Positions 1 through 8,011 are shown, numbered from the stretch's first letter. The stretch: 9,164 nt of DNA from RQOF01 sp964461135 (GCA_964461135.1 CAYWTB010000133.1:1-9164), one strand, 5' to 3'. The notes: generated by a model from the letters alone, not told the origin. Made by a program: numbers and translations.

Positions 1-40
1 CAGGCTAAGTATATGTTTTTATTGAATTGAATTTTTTTAA

Positions 41-547
41 CTGTTAAACTTCAGTTATACTGAAAACATTATTGCCCATGTCATAGACGTGGGTGCCAAT
101 TACTGGTCTTTATGGAACTGGCATAATCTGGCTGCCCGGAATATATTAAGTTATTACGAGAAATACCCGGATCCTATCGAGCATATCGCCCGACGGGTAG
201 GTTATCGGATACGACCATCCTGGATCTGGACATTTGAAAAAGATGGCCATCCCGGGCTGGTAATGGGATTTGTAAACGACGGTATCAGTGGTGTTCCGGG
301 AGTATTGCGGATCACTGTTTTCAGTGATGATGGGAAAGTAAATGTAAGTGGTTGTCTGGATGCCGGTTATCCATTGTCCGGAAAGGTGCGGCAGGCCCAG
401 TTTTTCCTGCCTCCCGGAACGGACTGGAAAGGCCTGAAAGTAAAAGCGGAACTGGAAGTGAAAGGACTGAAACACCCGGTGAATTGGGCCTGCCATCAGA
501 AAACCAATCCGGATAGTTCACTGACCCTGCAACCCAATTTACGCTGA
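41..547 (+). pseudogene. 5'-truncated remnant of an exported glycoside-hydrolase-like protein (DUF4832-like C-terminus)
   Basis: The frame is open from base 41 (a TAA stop lies at 38-40) to a TGA at 545-547. The only nearby start is a GTG at 89 with no ribosome binding site before it. The protein sense begins before that GTG: the residues IIAHVIDVGANYW read straight through it, so the true N-terminus is missing. Bases 1-40 are AT-rich and closed by stops in all three forward frames, so I read this as the 3' end of a longer gene whose 5' part was lost, not as a small intact gene. The segment has an aromatic YWSLWNWHN stretch, then ARRVGYRIRPSW, then a beta-rich tail (VNDGISGVPGVLRITVF). This layout resembles the C-terminal part of DUF4832-type glycoside-hydrolase-like proteins; that match is from memory of the family pattern and is tentative. 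Its place before a CBM9-like gene fits a sugar-degradation cluster. Confidence 0.5.
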
Positions 548-598
548 TGGTAAATCATCTTTCAGGATGAAAACTGCAGGGAAAATCATTCAGAAAAA

Positions 599-1348
599 AT
601 GGGATTTTCCATGAAAAACGTTCTGCTGCAGATTGGTTTTTTTGGTATATTGTTTTTTCCCGTCATCATGATGGCCCTGATTGATCAAGCTCAAAATCTC
701 TCAAGTGAAATCCTGGTTAAAAAATGTAAAAATTTTAAGATTACCGGAGATGGCAGTTCACCGGAATGGGCAAATGCCAACTGGATTGATCTTCTTCCCC
801 GGAAAAACAACCAGCGAAATCTGCGGACTCAGGTTAAGGTGTTGTACTCGGATTCCGGCCTTTATTTTCTGTTTCACTGCCATGATGAAAAACTGACTGC
901 GACAATGGATTCTGATTTTCTGGATTTGTGGAATGAAGACGTGGTGGAAGTTTTCCTGTGGCCAGAAGAACAATTTCCCATTTATTTTGAATATGAATTA
1001 TCGCCCATGAATTATGAGTTGCCACTATTGGTGCCCAATCTGAAAGGCCGTTTACGGGGATGGCTTCCCTGGCATTATGAAGGTGACCGCCGCGTCCGGC
1101 ATGCCACGAGTGTTCAGGGTTCGGAAAAGAAGAGCGGTGCCCCTATCACTGCCTGGACAGCGGAATTTTTTATTCCTTATGAACTGTTGAAGCCACTGGG
1201 AAATATTCCACCCCGGTCTGGAACCCGCTGGCGGGCCAATCTGTACCGCTGTGATTACGATTCTGGTATGATGGAGTACTGGTCCTGGCAACTTGTCGAA
1301 AAACGCTTTCATGAATTCGAAAAATTTGGCACGTTCATTTTTGAATAA
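599..1348 (+). CDS. Exported CBM9-like carbohydrate-binding protein
   Basis: The 249-residue protein has a hydrophobic N-terminus (residues 8-27) suggesting a signal peptide or membrane anchor. It then resembles family 9-like carbohydrate-binding modules: ITGDGSSPEW and ANW near residues 48-62, a strand pattern around VKVLYSDSGLYFLF (79-92), the acidic DVVEVFL (114-120), YFEYELSP (129-136), a W..EFFIPYELL region and a C-terminal WRANLYRCDYD followed by FHEFEKFGTFIFE. In this group the strands form a beta-sandwich that binds sugar ends; no catalytic residues are expected, so the role is probably binding or scaffolding in the envelope. Two starts are possible: ATG 599, or ATG 611, which has GGGA seven bases upstream and gives a cleaner signal peptide (MKNVLLQIGFF). 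The stop is 31 bases before the next start, consistent with co-transcription with the glycosidase-like gene. Confidence 0.75.
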   Translation: MGFSMKNVLLQIGFFGILFFPVIMMALIDQAQNLSSEILVKKCKNFKITGDGSSPEWANANWIDLLPRKNNQRNLRTQVKVLYSDSGLYFLFHCHDEKLTATMDSDFLDLWNEDVVEVFLWPEEQFPIYFEYELSPMNYELPLLVPNLKGRLRGWLPWHYEGDRRVRHATSVQGSEKKSGAPITAWTAEFFIPYELLKPLGNIPPRSGTRWRANLYRCDYDSGMMEYWSWQLVEKRFHEFEKFGTFIFE

Positions 1349-1365
1349 TTCAAATTTGTTTTAAT

Positions 1366-1373
1366 GAGGAGGT
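1366..1373 (+). promoter_or_regulatory. Strong ribosome binding site for the 1380 gene
   Basis: GAGGAGGT lies seven bases before ATG 1380 and is a near-perfect complement of the 16S rRNA 3' end. It fixes the start of the glycosidase-like gene and is the strongest such site in the window. Confidence 0.8.
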
Positions 1374-1379
1374 AAATCC

Positions 1380-3437
1380 ATGAAGATGTTTCAGATTTGT
1401 TTTTTTGCAATGACAGTTTTCGTGTTTTTTTTAACCTCAACCTGTACCAGCCCAAATAGCGAGTCCGCAGCAGTTGAACAGAACTGGACGCATTATGTTC
1501 GCATCGGTGGGCACGGATTGAGTCTGGACCGGGTGGACAGCATCATTAAGGATGCCCAGCAGTCCAATATGTTTGGCATTGAAACTGACAACGATATTCC
1601 CGGCCGTTACGAAAGCTTTCTTGATCCCACGGAAAAGTTGCAGGCCATCAAGGCCATTGCTGAAAAAGCCCATGCCATCAATAATTACGCCTTTGTCTAT
1701 ATAGCCGGTCTGGAATGCATTACTGCCAATGCAGATCAAAGCGAGCACTCCTTTTTCAAAGACCATCCTGATTGGGTACAGCGAAAGATTTCCGGAGAAC
1801 CGGCTATTTTTGGAGGAGGCACCGCCTTCTGGATCAGTGAAGGCGATGAGGACGTCTGGATTAGCCCCTTCCCGGAAGAATGGCGCACCATTTATATGGA
1901 AAGGGTACGCCAGATTGCTGCCACCGGCATTGATGGAATATATGTGGACATTCCCTACTGGATGACTCATTTTGATGGTTGGGAAGACAGTTGGGCCAGT
2001 TTTGATGAGTATACTGTGGCCGCCTTTAAGAAAGAGACCGGTTTAAACGCAAAAACCGATTTCAAACTGGGCGATTTCAGCGACCCCAATTTCCGGAAAT
2101 GGGTGGATTTCCGAATTAAAACGCTGACCGAATTTATGGCAGATATAGACAAAAATGCTAAATCCGTAAATCCCAAGTGTATGACCATTGCGGAAATTTA
2201 TCCGGGATATGGGGAGGACGCAGTAAGAGTCGGTGCCGATGTGTATGATATGTATCCGGTGGTGGATGTTATTGCGCATGAATACAGTGCCGGCGGGTAT
2301 ATGGCTGTGGCACGTAATCCCAAAGACTGGTTTAACTATATGATCGGGATGTATACCTTCCGGGCATTTGCCGAAGGAAAAGCCTCCTGGATGCTGAGTT
2401 ATTCCTGGGATAATCAGAAAAAACTAGGGCCGCAGGAATCCATGAAAAATCTGGCACTTTCCCAGGTTATGGCCGGAACTAATTTCTGGGATGCCCGAGG
2501 CCATGTGATGTCAGGCTCCAATGACTATCCTACCCGGATTGAAATATTCAACTGGATTGCTGCCAACGAAAAGACACTCTACCTGCTCCGGACACCCATA
2601 AATCCGGTAGGCGTCTATTTTTCACCCAAAACCCGTGATTACTTTACTGATGAATTTTTCGCTTCCTATACCGGTTTTATGTCAATGTTGCTGGAAAGCC
2701 ATCTCGAATTTCAAATTGTTACCCCACGTACCCTGCAGGACTTTCACGGCAAAGTTCTCATTCTACCTGACGTGAAGTGCGTCTCGGAATCCGAACTGGC
2801 TGCCTGGAAAAGTTATATCAGCTCCGGTGGAAAGTTGTGGATCACCGGTCGGAGTGGTGACTTTAATCAGGATGGCAGCAAGCGAATGAAAAACGCCTTG
2901 CATTCCCTGTTTACTTTCAGTGAGGAACAATGGCAGCAACCCCAGCTATCCGGAGAAGGTTTTCTCTATCAGATGGATTGCCCGGGCAAAGCGTACTTTA
3001 AAGAGGCGAGGGCTGGTTTTGATCAGTCAGCCTGGAGTGGAAATTCTGAAGGAGCCGAATTTGTTAATCTCCTGAATTCATTTAAAAGTGTACTGAGTCA
3101 GCAATTTTCTGTGAGAATCAGCGCTTCTCCTTTCATCTCCACCCAGATCGCCAGGGTTGATGGCAAGCCCTGTGTGTTCATTGCCAATTTTAAAGGATTG
3201 AAGAGCAGGGAAAACGACCAACAGCTTCCTGAGAATAATGTGAATATTACTTTCCCGGCGGAGCAAAGCGCCCGGGTTTACATACTGGATTATCTGGGAA
3301 AGTTGGAAAAGATCAATGGAACCTGGAAAGACGGTGAAATGAGCTGTGTCATCCCTGAAATAAGGCGCGGAATGGTGGTGTGGTGTCAGTCCAAAACAGA
3401 GAGAAGAAATGTCAGGGTGATGTCCCATCTGAGATAA
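1380..3437 (+). CDS. Exported putative glycoside hydrolase: TIM barrel (GHL6-like) plus GATase/trimerisation-like domain
   Basis: The 685-residue protein begins with a signal sequence (residues 1-22) ending in TSTC; that Cys is not in a canonical lipobox, so lipidation is uncertain. Residues ~40-400 look like a (beta/alpha)8 barrel of the hypothetical glycosyl hydrolase 6 type: GIETDND at an early strand, HPDWV at 129-133, VWISPF near 159-164, GIDGIYVDIPYW with Asp190, and TIAEIYPG with Glu272. Asp190 and Glu272 end predicted strands and are my candidate catalytic acids, by inference. From about residue 408 a Rossmann-like segment starts (PVGVYFSP, VLILPDVKCVSE, GGKLWITG), like the trimerisation domain of GH42-type enzymes, followed by a beta-rich C-terminus. 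Substrate is unknown. It sits between a carbohydrate-binding protein and an exported unknown, so it is probably the main hydrolase of the cluster. Confidence 0.7.
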   Translation: MKMFQICFFAMTVFVFFLTSTCTSPNSESAAVEQNWTHYVRIGGHGLSLDRVDSIIKDAQQSNMFGIETDNDIPGRYESFLDPTEKLQAIKAIAEKAHAINNYAFVYIAGLECITANADQSEHSFFKDHPDWVQRKISGEPAIFGGGTAFWISEGDEDVWISPFPEEWRTIYMERVRQIAATGIDGIYVDIPYWMTHFDGWEDSWASFDEYTVAAFKKETGLNAKTDFKLGDFSDPNFRKWVDFRIKTLTEFMADIDKNAKSVNPKCMTIAEIYPGYGEDAVRVGADVYDMYPVVDVIAHEYSAGGYMAVARNPKDWFNYMIGMYTFRAFAEGKASWMLSYSWDNQKKLGPQESMKNLALSQVMAGTNFWDARGHVMSGSNDYPTRIEIFNWIAANEKTLYLLRTPINPVGVYFSPKTRDYFTDEFFASYTGFMSMLLESHLEFQIVTPRTLQDFHGKVLILPDVKCVSESELAAWKSYISSGGKLWITGRSGDFNQDGSKRMKNALHSLFTFSEEQWQQPQLSGEGFLYQMDCPGKAYFKEARAGFDQSAWSGNSEGAEFVNLLNSFKSVLSQQFSVRISASPFISTQIARVDGKPCVFIANFKGLKSRENDQQLPENNVNITFPAEQSARVYILDYLGKLEKINGTWKDGEMSCVIPEIRRGMVVWCQSKTERRNVRVMSHLR

Positions 3438-3477
3438 GAGATGTCATCAGCCCCGGCTCAACCGCAAGGTCAAAAAA

Positions 3478-4731
3478 ATGAAACAAACAAAGTGCATTAT
3501 CCTGGCCGTTTTTTTTCTCCATCTCCTGGTTTCTCTGCTGGCCGGGCAGGATTCATTGCTGGCGAGAATAATCCTGAGAGAAACTGCCGGACTGGAACGG
3601 GAAAAGGAGTATGTGGAATTTCCCCTGCAGCTCGCTTTCCGGGATTCAGGAAAGCAAAGTAGGGATATCGTGGCAATAGACATCGCCTCGGGTGAAAAAA
3701 TTTTCTGTCAGTCGATTCAGGAACGTAATGTTCCGGATAAAAACATTGCTGTTGTTAAAATTATCTTTCCGGTAGACATTGCTGCAAATTCTACCCGAAC
3801 CTTCCTGTTGTGCCAAGAAAAGGCTGGCGGTCACTCTCCTACTGATCTGAAAATTGAGGGCAGGGGTCTGGAATTAATAATAGAAAATGAATATTACCGG
3901 GCTGATTTAACCAAACGAAAGGGGCCGGAGCCTAAAACTCATTCCTCGGGGCAGTTGCAGGAATTGTTAATTAAACTTGGATTTAACCAGTTGTTGACTA
4001 ACGCTGAGGACCGCATTCATTGGGCCCCCAATTTCAAACGACAGGAACTGGAGTATTATACTACCATCGCTCACTGGGAAAATCCTCGGGAGTATCTGGT
4101 TGCCTCAGGTGATTACCTTATCAGAACGATGAGGCAGGATGCGGCCCCCGATCATCCGGAAATCATGTTGAGTGCCACTTATAAATTTTATGCCGGTGTA
4201 CCGTACTTTCGTTTCACCTCCGAGATGGAATTTATAAGAGATCTTCCCCTGGAACTGCTTCGAAATGATGAAATGACGACCGACAGCATGTTTACCCACC
4301 TGGTGTTTCAGCGGCCCGACGGTGAAATCATCGATGTGCGGTTTAAAGACCGCTATAAACTCCTGGAGAAGCAACCCATAGAAAATGATGCTCCCTGGAT
4401 TTGCTTTTATAATAGTGAACATGGATTTGCCTACAGGACTATTCGCCTCCGGTATGATAATCATAACCGCCGGGGTGAATTATCCCCCACCTATTTTCCG
4501 CATACTCAAATAGGTGAATGGCTGGATAGAAAGTACTGGAATCGACGATTAATCCATGACCATCTGACCTATGTTCCCGAAGGAAGCCGCTACCTGGAGG
4601 AGAATGCGTATCTTGTTTTTAGAATCGGAGAAACGGATCGTTTTGAGCCAATCAAATATTGGGAGAAACGCCTGCGCCAACCGGTAGAAATTATGGTATA
4701 CCCGGCAGGCGATAAAGGTAATAAACAATGA
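3478..4731 (+). CDS. Exported conserved protein of unknown function, sugar-cluster associated
   Basis: The 417-residue protein starts with a clear signal peptide (MKQTKCIILAVFFLHLLVSLLAG). It begins 40 bases after the previous stop, with only a weak AAGG upstream. I do not recognise a named family with certainty. The N-terminal ~110 residues alternate hydrophobic and polar like a beta-sandwich (FPLQLAF, IVAIDIASGEKIFCQSIQ, VVKIIFPVDIAANSTRTFLL). The middle has features that look strongly conserved: IENEYYRADL, SGQLQELL, HWAPNF, TIAHWENP, FYAGVPYFRFTSEMEF, LLRNDEMTTDSMF. The C-terminal part has PWICFYNSEHGFAYRTIRLRYDN, SPTYFPHT, KYWNRRLI and EENAYLVF. Many aromatic, Arg and His residues suggest a sugar-binding surface. 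A polysaccharide-lyase-like or mutarotase-like beta-sandwich is possible but unproven. Confidence 0.6.
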   Translation: MKQTKCIILAVFFLHLLVSLLAGQDSLLARIILRETAGLEREKEYVEFPLQLAFRDSGKQSRDIVAIDIASGEKIFCQSIQERNVPDKNIAVVKIIFPVDIAANSTRTFLLCQEKAGGHSPTDLKIEGRGLELIIENEYYRADLTKRKGPEPKTHSSGQLQELLIKLGFNQLLTNAEDRIHWAPNFKRQELEYYTTIAHWENPREYLVASGDYLIRTMRQDAAPDHPEIMLSATYKFYAGVPYFRFTSEMEFIRDLPLELLRNDEMTTDSMFTHLVFQRPDGEIIDVRFKDRYKLLEKQPIENDAPWICFYNSEHGFAYRTIRLRYDNHNRRGELSPTYFPHTQIGEWLDRKYWNRRLIHDHLTYVPEGSRYLEENAYLVFRIGETDRFEPIKYWEKRLRQPVEIMVYPAGDKGNKQ

Positions 4732-4794
4732 GCAGAAAACAATAACCACTAACCAACTTATTAAGTGCCAACGCCTTACAACCTACTCATCAAA

Positions 4795-4808
4795 AAGGAG
4801 AACTCCTG
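4795..4808 (+). promoter_or_regulatory. Ribosome binding site inside a 12-base inverted repeat
   Basis: AAGGAG at 4795-4800 lies eight bases before ATG 4809 and supports that start. The bases AGGAG-AA-CTCCT (4796-4807) form an exact inverted repeat with a two-base centre, so the site could pair with the bases just before the start codon. The preceding leader (4732-4794) is poor in G and appears unstructured. Any regulatory effect is inference. Confidence 0.6.
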
Positions 4809-6053
4809 ATGTCCGGAAAAATGTCACGGAGAAAATTCATCCAGACTTCTGCCGCTGCAGCGGCAGGAATTTCCATTGGGATGAACGCATTCGCAGAGAC
4901 CGGGAAGAAAGCAGCGCCGAGTGATACCATCTTAATGGGTGTGATCGGCACCGGCGATCGCGGTGCCTGGGAAATAGAAATCATGAAAGGAACACCGGGA
5001 ATTAAAGTTGTGGCCTGCTGTGATATCTATCCTCCTCATCTGGCCAATGGATTGAAATATGCCGAAAAAGGAGCCAAAGGGTACCAGGAATACCGAAAAC
5101 TTCTGGGAAATAGAGATCTGGATGCTGTTCTAATTTGCACTCCCCAATACCTGCATCACCAGATGGCTCTGGATACTCTGGAAACCGGAAAGCATATCGT
5201 TTGTCAAAAAACCATGACCATGAATGTGGAAGAAGCACTTTTGCTTTCCAGGGCGGTAAAAAAATCCAAAAGCGTTTTCCAGGTGGCGTATCAGTGGCAG
5301 AGCAGTCCGCTGTTTAATGAGGTTCATCAAATGATTCATAATGGCGCCTGCGGAAAGATCACACACATTCGCTGTAATTATAATCGAAATACCAACTGGC
5401 GTGTGGAAGTGCCTGATCCGAAATTCGAAAGGTTACTCAACTGGCGCATGTACCGCGAGTACTCGGGCGGACTCACCGCAGAATTGTGTTCCCATCATAT
5501 CAATGTGGTTAACTGGTTTCTCAAAGCGTTGCCTGAAAAAGTAACCGGATTCGGTGGTATCGATTATTGGAAAGACGGGCGCGAAACCTACGATAATGTT
5601 ACCACCATCTTTGAATATCCGGGAGGAATCAAAGCCACTTTTCAGGCTATTACCACCAATGCTTTTGAGGACGTTTCCATGATCTTTATGGGTACGGAAG
5701 GTACCATCACCTTGCACAAAGAAGAAGGTCAGGAGGCTCATTTTTATGCCGAACCCAAGCAGGTTAACAAGATATTGGAAGAAGCAGATGAGTCGCTGGA
5801 AGCAATCACCAGCGCGACTCGCCGAGCCTGGGCACGTAGTGAAGCGATTCCGATCACTGTAAAAAACAACACTACAGATGATTATGAGACCACTATGGCC
5901 ATGTTTCTGGATTTTGCCAGTTGTGTGCGGGACGGCAAAATGCCCCAGTCCAATGTAGACAATGGACGTGATGTTTCCATATGTGTGAGTATGGCAAACC
6001 GGGCAATGGAAACCGGTGCTATAGAAAAATGGAAACCGGAGTATTCCGGGTAA
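4809..6053 (+). CDS. TAT-exported Gfo/Idh/MocA-family NAD(P)-dependent oxidoreductase
   Basis: The 414-residue protein opens with a twin-arginine signal, SRRKFIQ at residues 6-12, followed by an Ala-rich hydrophobic stretch to about residue 29, so it is probably folded and loaded with cofactor before export. The Rossmann fold is marked by GVIGTGDRG (44-52), then ACCDIYP (69-75) and AVLICTPQYLHHQMA (106-120). The family's EKP motif appears as QKT (133-135), with Lys134 kept. The C-terminal substrate domain has GGLTAELCSHHINVVNW (220-236), with His229/His230 in place of the usual catalytic His, and GTEGTITLHKE. Such enzymes oxidise or reduce sugars, inositols or glycosides with a bound or exchangeable nicotinamide cofactor. 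The cluster context points to a sugar released by the upstream hydrolase. ATG 4809 is preferred for its ribosome site; a second Met at residue 5 would also keep the signal. Confidence 0.9.
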   Translation: MSGKMSRRKFIQTSAAAAAGISIGMNAFAETGKKAAPSDTILMGVIGTGDRGAWEIEIMKGTPGIKVVACCDIYPPHLANGLKYAEKGAKGYQEYRKLLGNRDLDAVLICTPQYLHHQMALDTLETGKHIVCQKTMTMNVEEALLLSRAVKKSKSVFQVAYQWQSSPLFNEVHQMIHNGACGKITHIRCNYNRNTNWRVEVPDPKFERLLNWRMYREYSGGLTAELCSHHINVVNWFLKALPEKVTGFGGIDYWKDGRETYDNVTTIFEYPGGIKATFQAITTNAFEDVSMIFMGTEGTITLHKEEGQEAHFYAEPKQVNKILEEADESLEAITSATRRAWARSEAIPITVKNNTTDDYETTMAMFLDFASCVRDGKMPQSNVDNGRDVSICVSMANRAMETGAIEKWKPEYSG

Positions 6054-6125
6054 ACAATTTGGAGAAGTAAAATCCTGTTTTTGCGGGATAAAGCAGATTA
6101 TGAGGATGCTTAGCTGTTTAGCTTT

Positions 6126-6142
6126 AATTAAAAGTTTTAATT
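6126..6142. repeat. 17-base AT-rich palindrome, possible operator
   Basis: AATTAAAA, a central G, then TTTTAATT is a perfect inverted repeat of eight bases per arm. Its shape and its place in the gap before the gamma-glutamyltransferase-like gene would suit a dimeric regulator, but AT-rich sequence gives such palindromes by chance. Confidence 0.35.
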
Positions 6143-6183
6143 GTCAGCCATTGGATTTTCCTTAAAAGAAAAGTTTTAATTGT
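6130..6183. repeat. Pair of 15-base direct repeats
   Basis: AAAAGTTTTAATTGT occurs exactly at 6130-6144 and again at 6169-6183, 39 bases apart start to start. The first copy overlaps the palindrome at 6126-6142. The spacing is near four helical turns, so paired binding sites are possible. Confidence 0.5.
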
Positions 6184-6324
6184 GTCGGATATTGAAGAAT
6201 GATGCAGGTTTCTGCACTGAAATATTGAAACAGTTTTGATTTTAATACCGGCAGAGCGAAAAGTTAATGTTCGACATTTTGATCGGTTCTGACCTGGCTC
6301 AGGAGAGTTTTTTCAACATGTGAC

Positions 6325-6329
6325 GGAGG
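6325..6329 (+). promoter_or_regulatory. Ribosome binding site that decides the 6338 start
   Basis: GGAGG lies eight bases before ATG 6338. A GTG at 6320 is in frame but overlaps the upstream side of this site and would add six charged residues ahead of the signal peptide, so 6338 is the better start. Confidence 0.8.
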
Positions 6330-6337
6330 AAAAGAGC

Positions 6338-8011
6338 ATGAAATTTTTTAAATGTAATAGAACTATCGTACTTGTTGTGCTTCTGCTTGTCTCTCACCTG
6401 GCACTGGCCGGGGAAATCAGTTGGAAGGCCAGTGGTGAAAACGGGGTTATTGTCGCCGGAAAACCGGAAGCAGTTTCCGCCGGACTTGAAATGTTACAGA
6501 AAGGCGGAAATGCGATTGATGCAGCTGCTTCGGCCTTGCTGGTATTAAGTGTGAAAGCGGTAGGAGCCTTTTGTATCGGTGGAGAAGTACCCGTTATCAT
6601 CTATGATGTCCGGAAGAATGATGTAAAGGTTTTTTCGGGGCAGGGGGCTGCTCCTCTGGATCCGGAAGCAATTGAGTGGTTTTTGGCCAATGGAATTCCC
6701 GGCAGCAGTATTAAAGCCGCAGCAGTGCCGGCGGTGATTGATTTACTGGTTACCATGTTGCAGAAGAATGGTACCATGTCCTTTGAAGAGGTGGCTTCGC
6801 CTGTCGTTCGAATTCTGGATGCCGGCGGAACCAGCTGGTACATCGATACCTCCGATGGAGACACGGTGGACACGGGGTGTAACTGGTATGCGGATCTGGC
6901 CGGAACACTTCGTAAACTGGTGGATTCGGAGCGGACAGCTATCGGTGATCGGGCGGAAAAATTGCAGGCTGTTTCCAATCGTTTTTACCGTGGAGATATT
7001 GCTGATGCTTTGGATGTCTGGTACCAGGACAAAGGTGGGTTTCTCAGGAAAAAAGATTTGATCTCTCATGTGACTCGGATTGAAGAACCACTGAAAATAA
7101 ACTACCGGGGTTACACTGTTTACAAATGCGGTCCCTGGACTCAGGGCCCTTATCTGCTCCAAACACTGCAATTGCTGAAAGGATTTGATCTGAAAAGTAT
7201 GGGACTTCTCTCATCGGATTATATTCATACGATCATCGAATCAATGAAACTGGCACTGGCAGATCGTGATGCCTATTATGGCGATCCGTTTTTTTCTAAT
7301 ATCCCGATTGCAAGGCTATTATCAGAACGTTATAGCGACATCAGGCGTCAACTGATCGATCCGAAAAAAGCTTCTCATGAAATCATTCCCGGGGATCCTT
7401 ATCGGATGAAAGCGCGAAGTTCACATCCGGTTCCGCAAACGGTACAGGGGGGAACGACCACGCTTTGTGTTTCGGATCGTTGGGGAAATGTGGTTGTTGC
7501 CACCCCCAGCGGATTGGGCAGTACAGCAGGCTCGGCCGGTGAAACCGGTATAATTCATGGCGCACGATTGGTCAGTCTGAATAACTGGAAAGGACATCCC
7601 AACTGCATTGAAGCAGGTAAACGCCCCCGCATTACCCTCACCCCTACACTAATCATGAAAAACGATAAGCCGGTGCTGGCCGTCAGTATCGCCGGAGGTG
7701 ACTTGCAGGATCAGGTGGCACTGCAGCTTTTACTGGATAACATCGAATTTGGGATGTTACCGGAAGAGGCGGTAAAAGTGCCGCGATTTGCTACCGGACA
7801 CTACACCGGTTCCTTCGGACAGGATCAACCCGATATTGCCAGTCTATGGTTGCAAGCGATAATTTCTCAGGAGGTTGTGAATGAATTAGAGAAACTGGGT
7901 CATCAGGTAAAAATGCGTAAAGGAGGAATCGGTGGCGCAGCTATGTTGTATATCGATTCTCAATCCGGCCAGATGTATGGTGCCGGATCAGCCGCCGGCA
8001 GTATTGAATAG
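6338..8011 (+). CDS. Exported gamma-glutamyltransferase-family protein (divergent)
   Basis: The 557-residue protein has a signal peptide with cleavage expected after ALA (residues 22-24). Family landmarks follow: GVIVAGKPEAVSAGLEMLQKGGNAIDAAASALLVLSV-type N-terminus with KGGNAIDAA, IGGEVPVIIYD, INYRGYTVYKCGPWTQGP, ESMKLALADRDAYYGDP, and GGTTTLCVSDRWGNVV, in which Thr373 aligns with the autocatalytic nucleophile that begins the small subunit. The oxyanion-hole region is AGGD. The length is normal for the family, so a proenzyme cleaved into ~40 and ~20 kDa chains in the periplasm is expected. It is divergent: the glutamate-binding Arg region reads SGQGAAP (Gln102), the SSM-type segment reads GKRPRITLTP, and the LNN motif reads IIHGARL. 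True glutathione turnover is therefore doubtful; an amidase or acylase role, or a hydrolase of another amide, is possible. Confidence 0.85.
   Translation: MKFFKCNRTIVLVVLLLVSHLALAGEISWKASGENGVIVAGKPEAVSAGLEMLQKGGNAIDAAASALLVLSVKAVGAFCIGGEVPVIIYDVRKNDVKVFSGQGAAPLDPEAIEWFLANGIPGSSIKAAAVPAVIDLLVTMLQKNGTMSFEEVASPVVRILDAGGTSWYIDTSDGDTVDTGCNWYADLAGTLRKLVDSERTAIGDRAEKLQAVSNRFYRGDIADALDVWYQDKGGFLRKKDLISHVTRIEEPLKINYRGYTVYKCGPWTQGPYLLQTLQLLKGFDLKSMGLLSSDYIHTIIESMKLALADRDAYYGDPFFSNIPIARLLSERYSDIRRQLIDPKKASHEIIPGDPYRMKARSSHPVPQTVQGGTTTLCVSDRWGNVVVATPSGLGSTAGSAGETGIIHGARLVSLNNWKGHPNCIEAGKRPRITLTPTLIMKNDKPVLAVSIAGGDLQDQVALQLLLDNIEFGMLPEEAVKVPRFATGHYTGSFGQDQPDIASLWLQAIISQEVVNELEKLGHQVKMRKGGIGGAAMLYIDSQSGQMYGAGSAAGSIE

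Larger units (their letters stand above)
6054..6337 (+). other. Intergenic region with short repeats and palindromes
   Basis: No gene is seen here. It is the longest gap of the colinear run and a likely place for a promoter, but I cannot point to convincing -35 and -10 boxes. It contains a 17-base palindrome at 6126-6142 (AATTAAAA-G-TTTTAATT), a second copy of part of it 39 bases on, and a small hairpin at 6203-6216 (TGCAG-GTTT-CTGCA). The only structure near the preceding stop, ATCC...GGAT at 6072-6089, is too weak to call a terminator. Confidence 0.6.

Noticed and set aside
43..49. GTTAAAC, a match to the integron core site GTTRRRY, near the left gene break
   Set aside because: The motif is expected about once per kilobase per strand by chance, and no L boxes or paired R'' site are visible in the few bases to its left.
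1437..1970. Long minus-strand open frame (177 codons) opposite the glycosidase-like gene
   Set aside because: It lies wholly inside a well-supported gene on the other strand, has no ribosome site and no recognisable motif.
6072..6089. Possible terminator after the oxidoreductase gene
   Set aside because: The ATCC...GGAT stem has only four pairs, a loop of ten bases and no following T run.
6225..6249. TTGAAA...TAATAC as a promoter
   Set aside because: The boxes are only 13 bases apart, too short for a standard housekeeping promoter.
6743..7171. Minus-strand open frame of 142 codons inside the gamma-glutamyltransferase-like gene
   Set aside because: It is the antisense of conserved family sequence and lacks a start signal.
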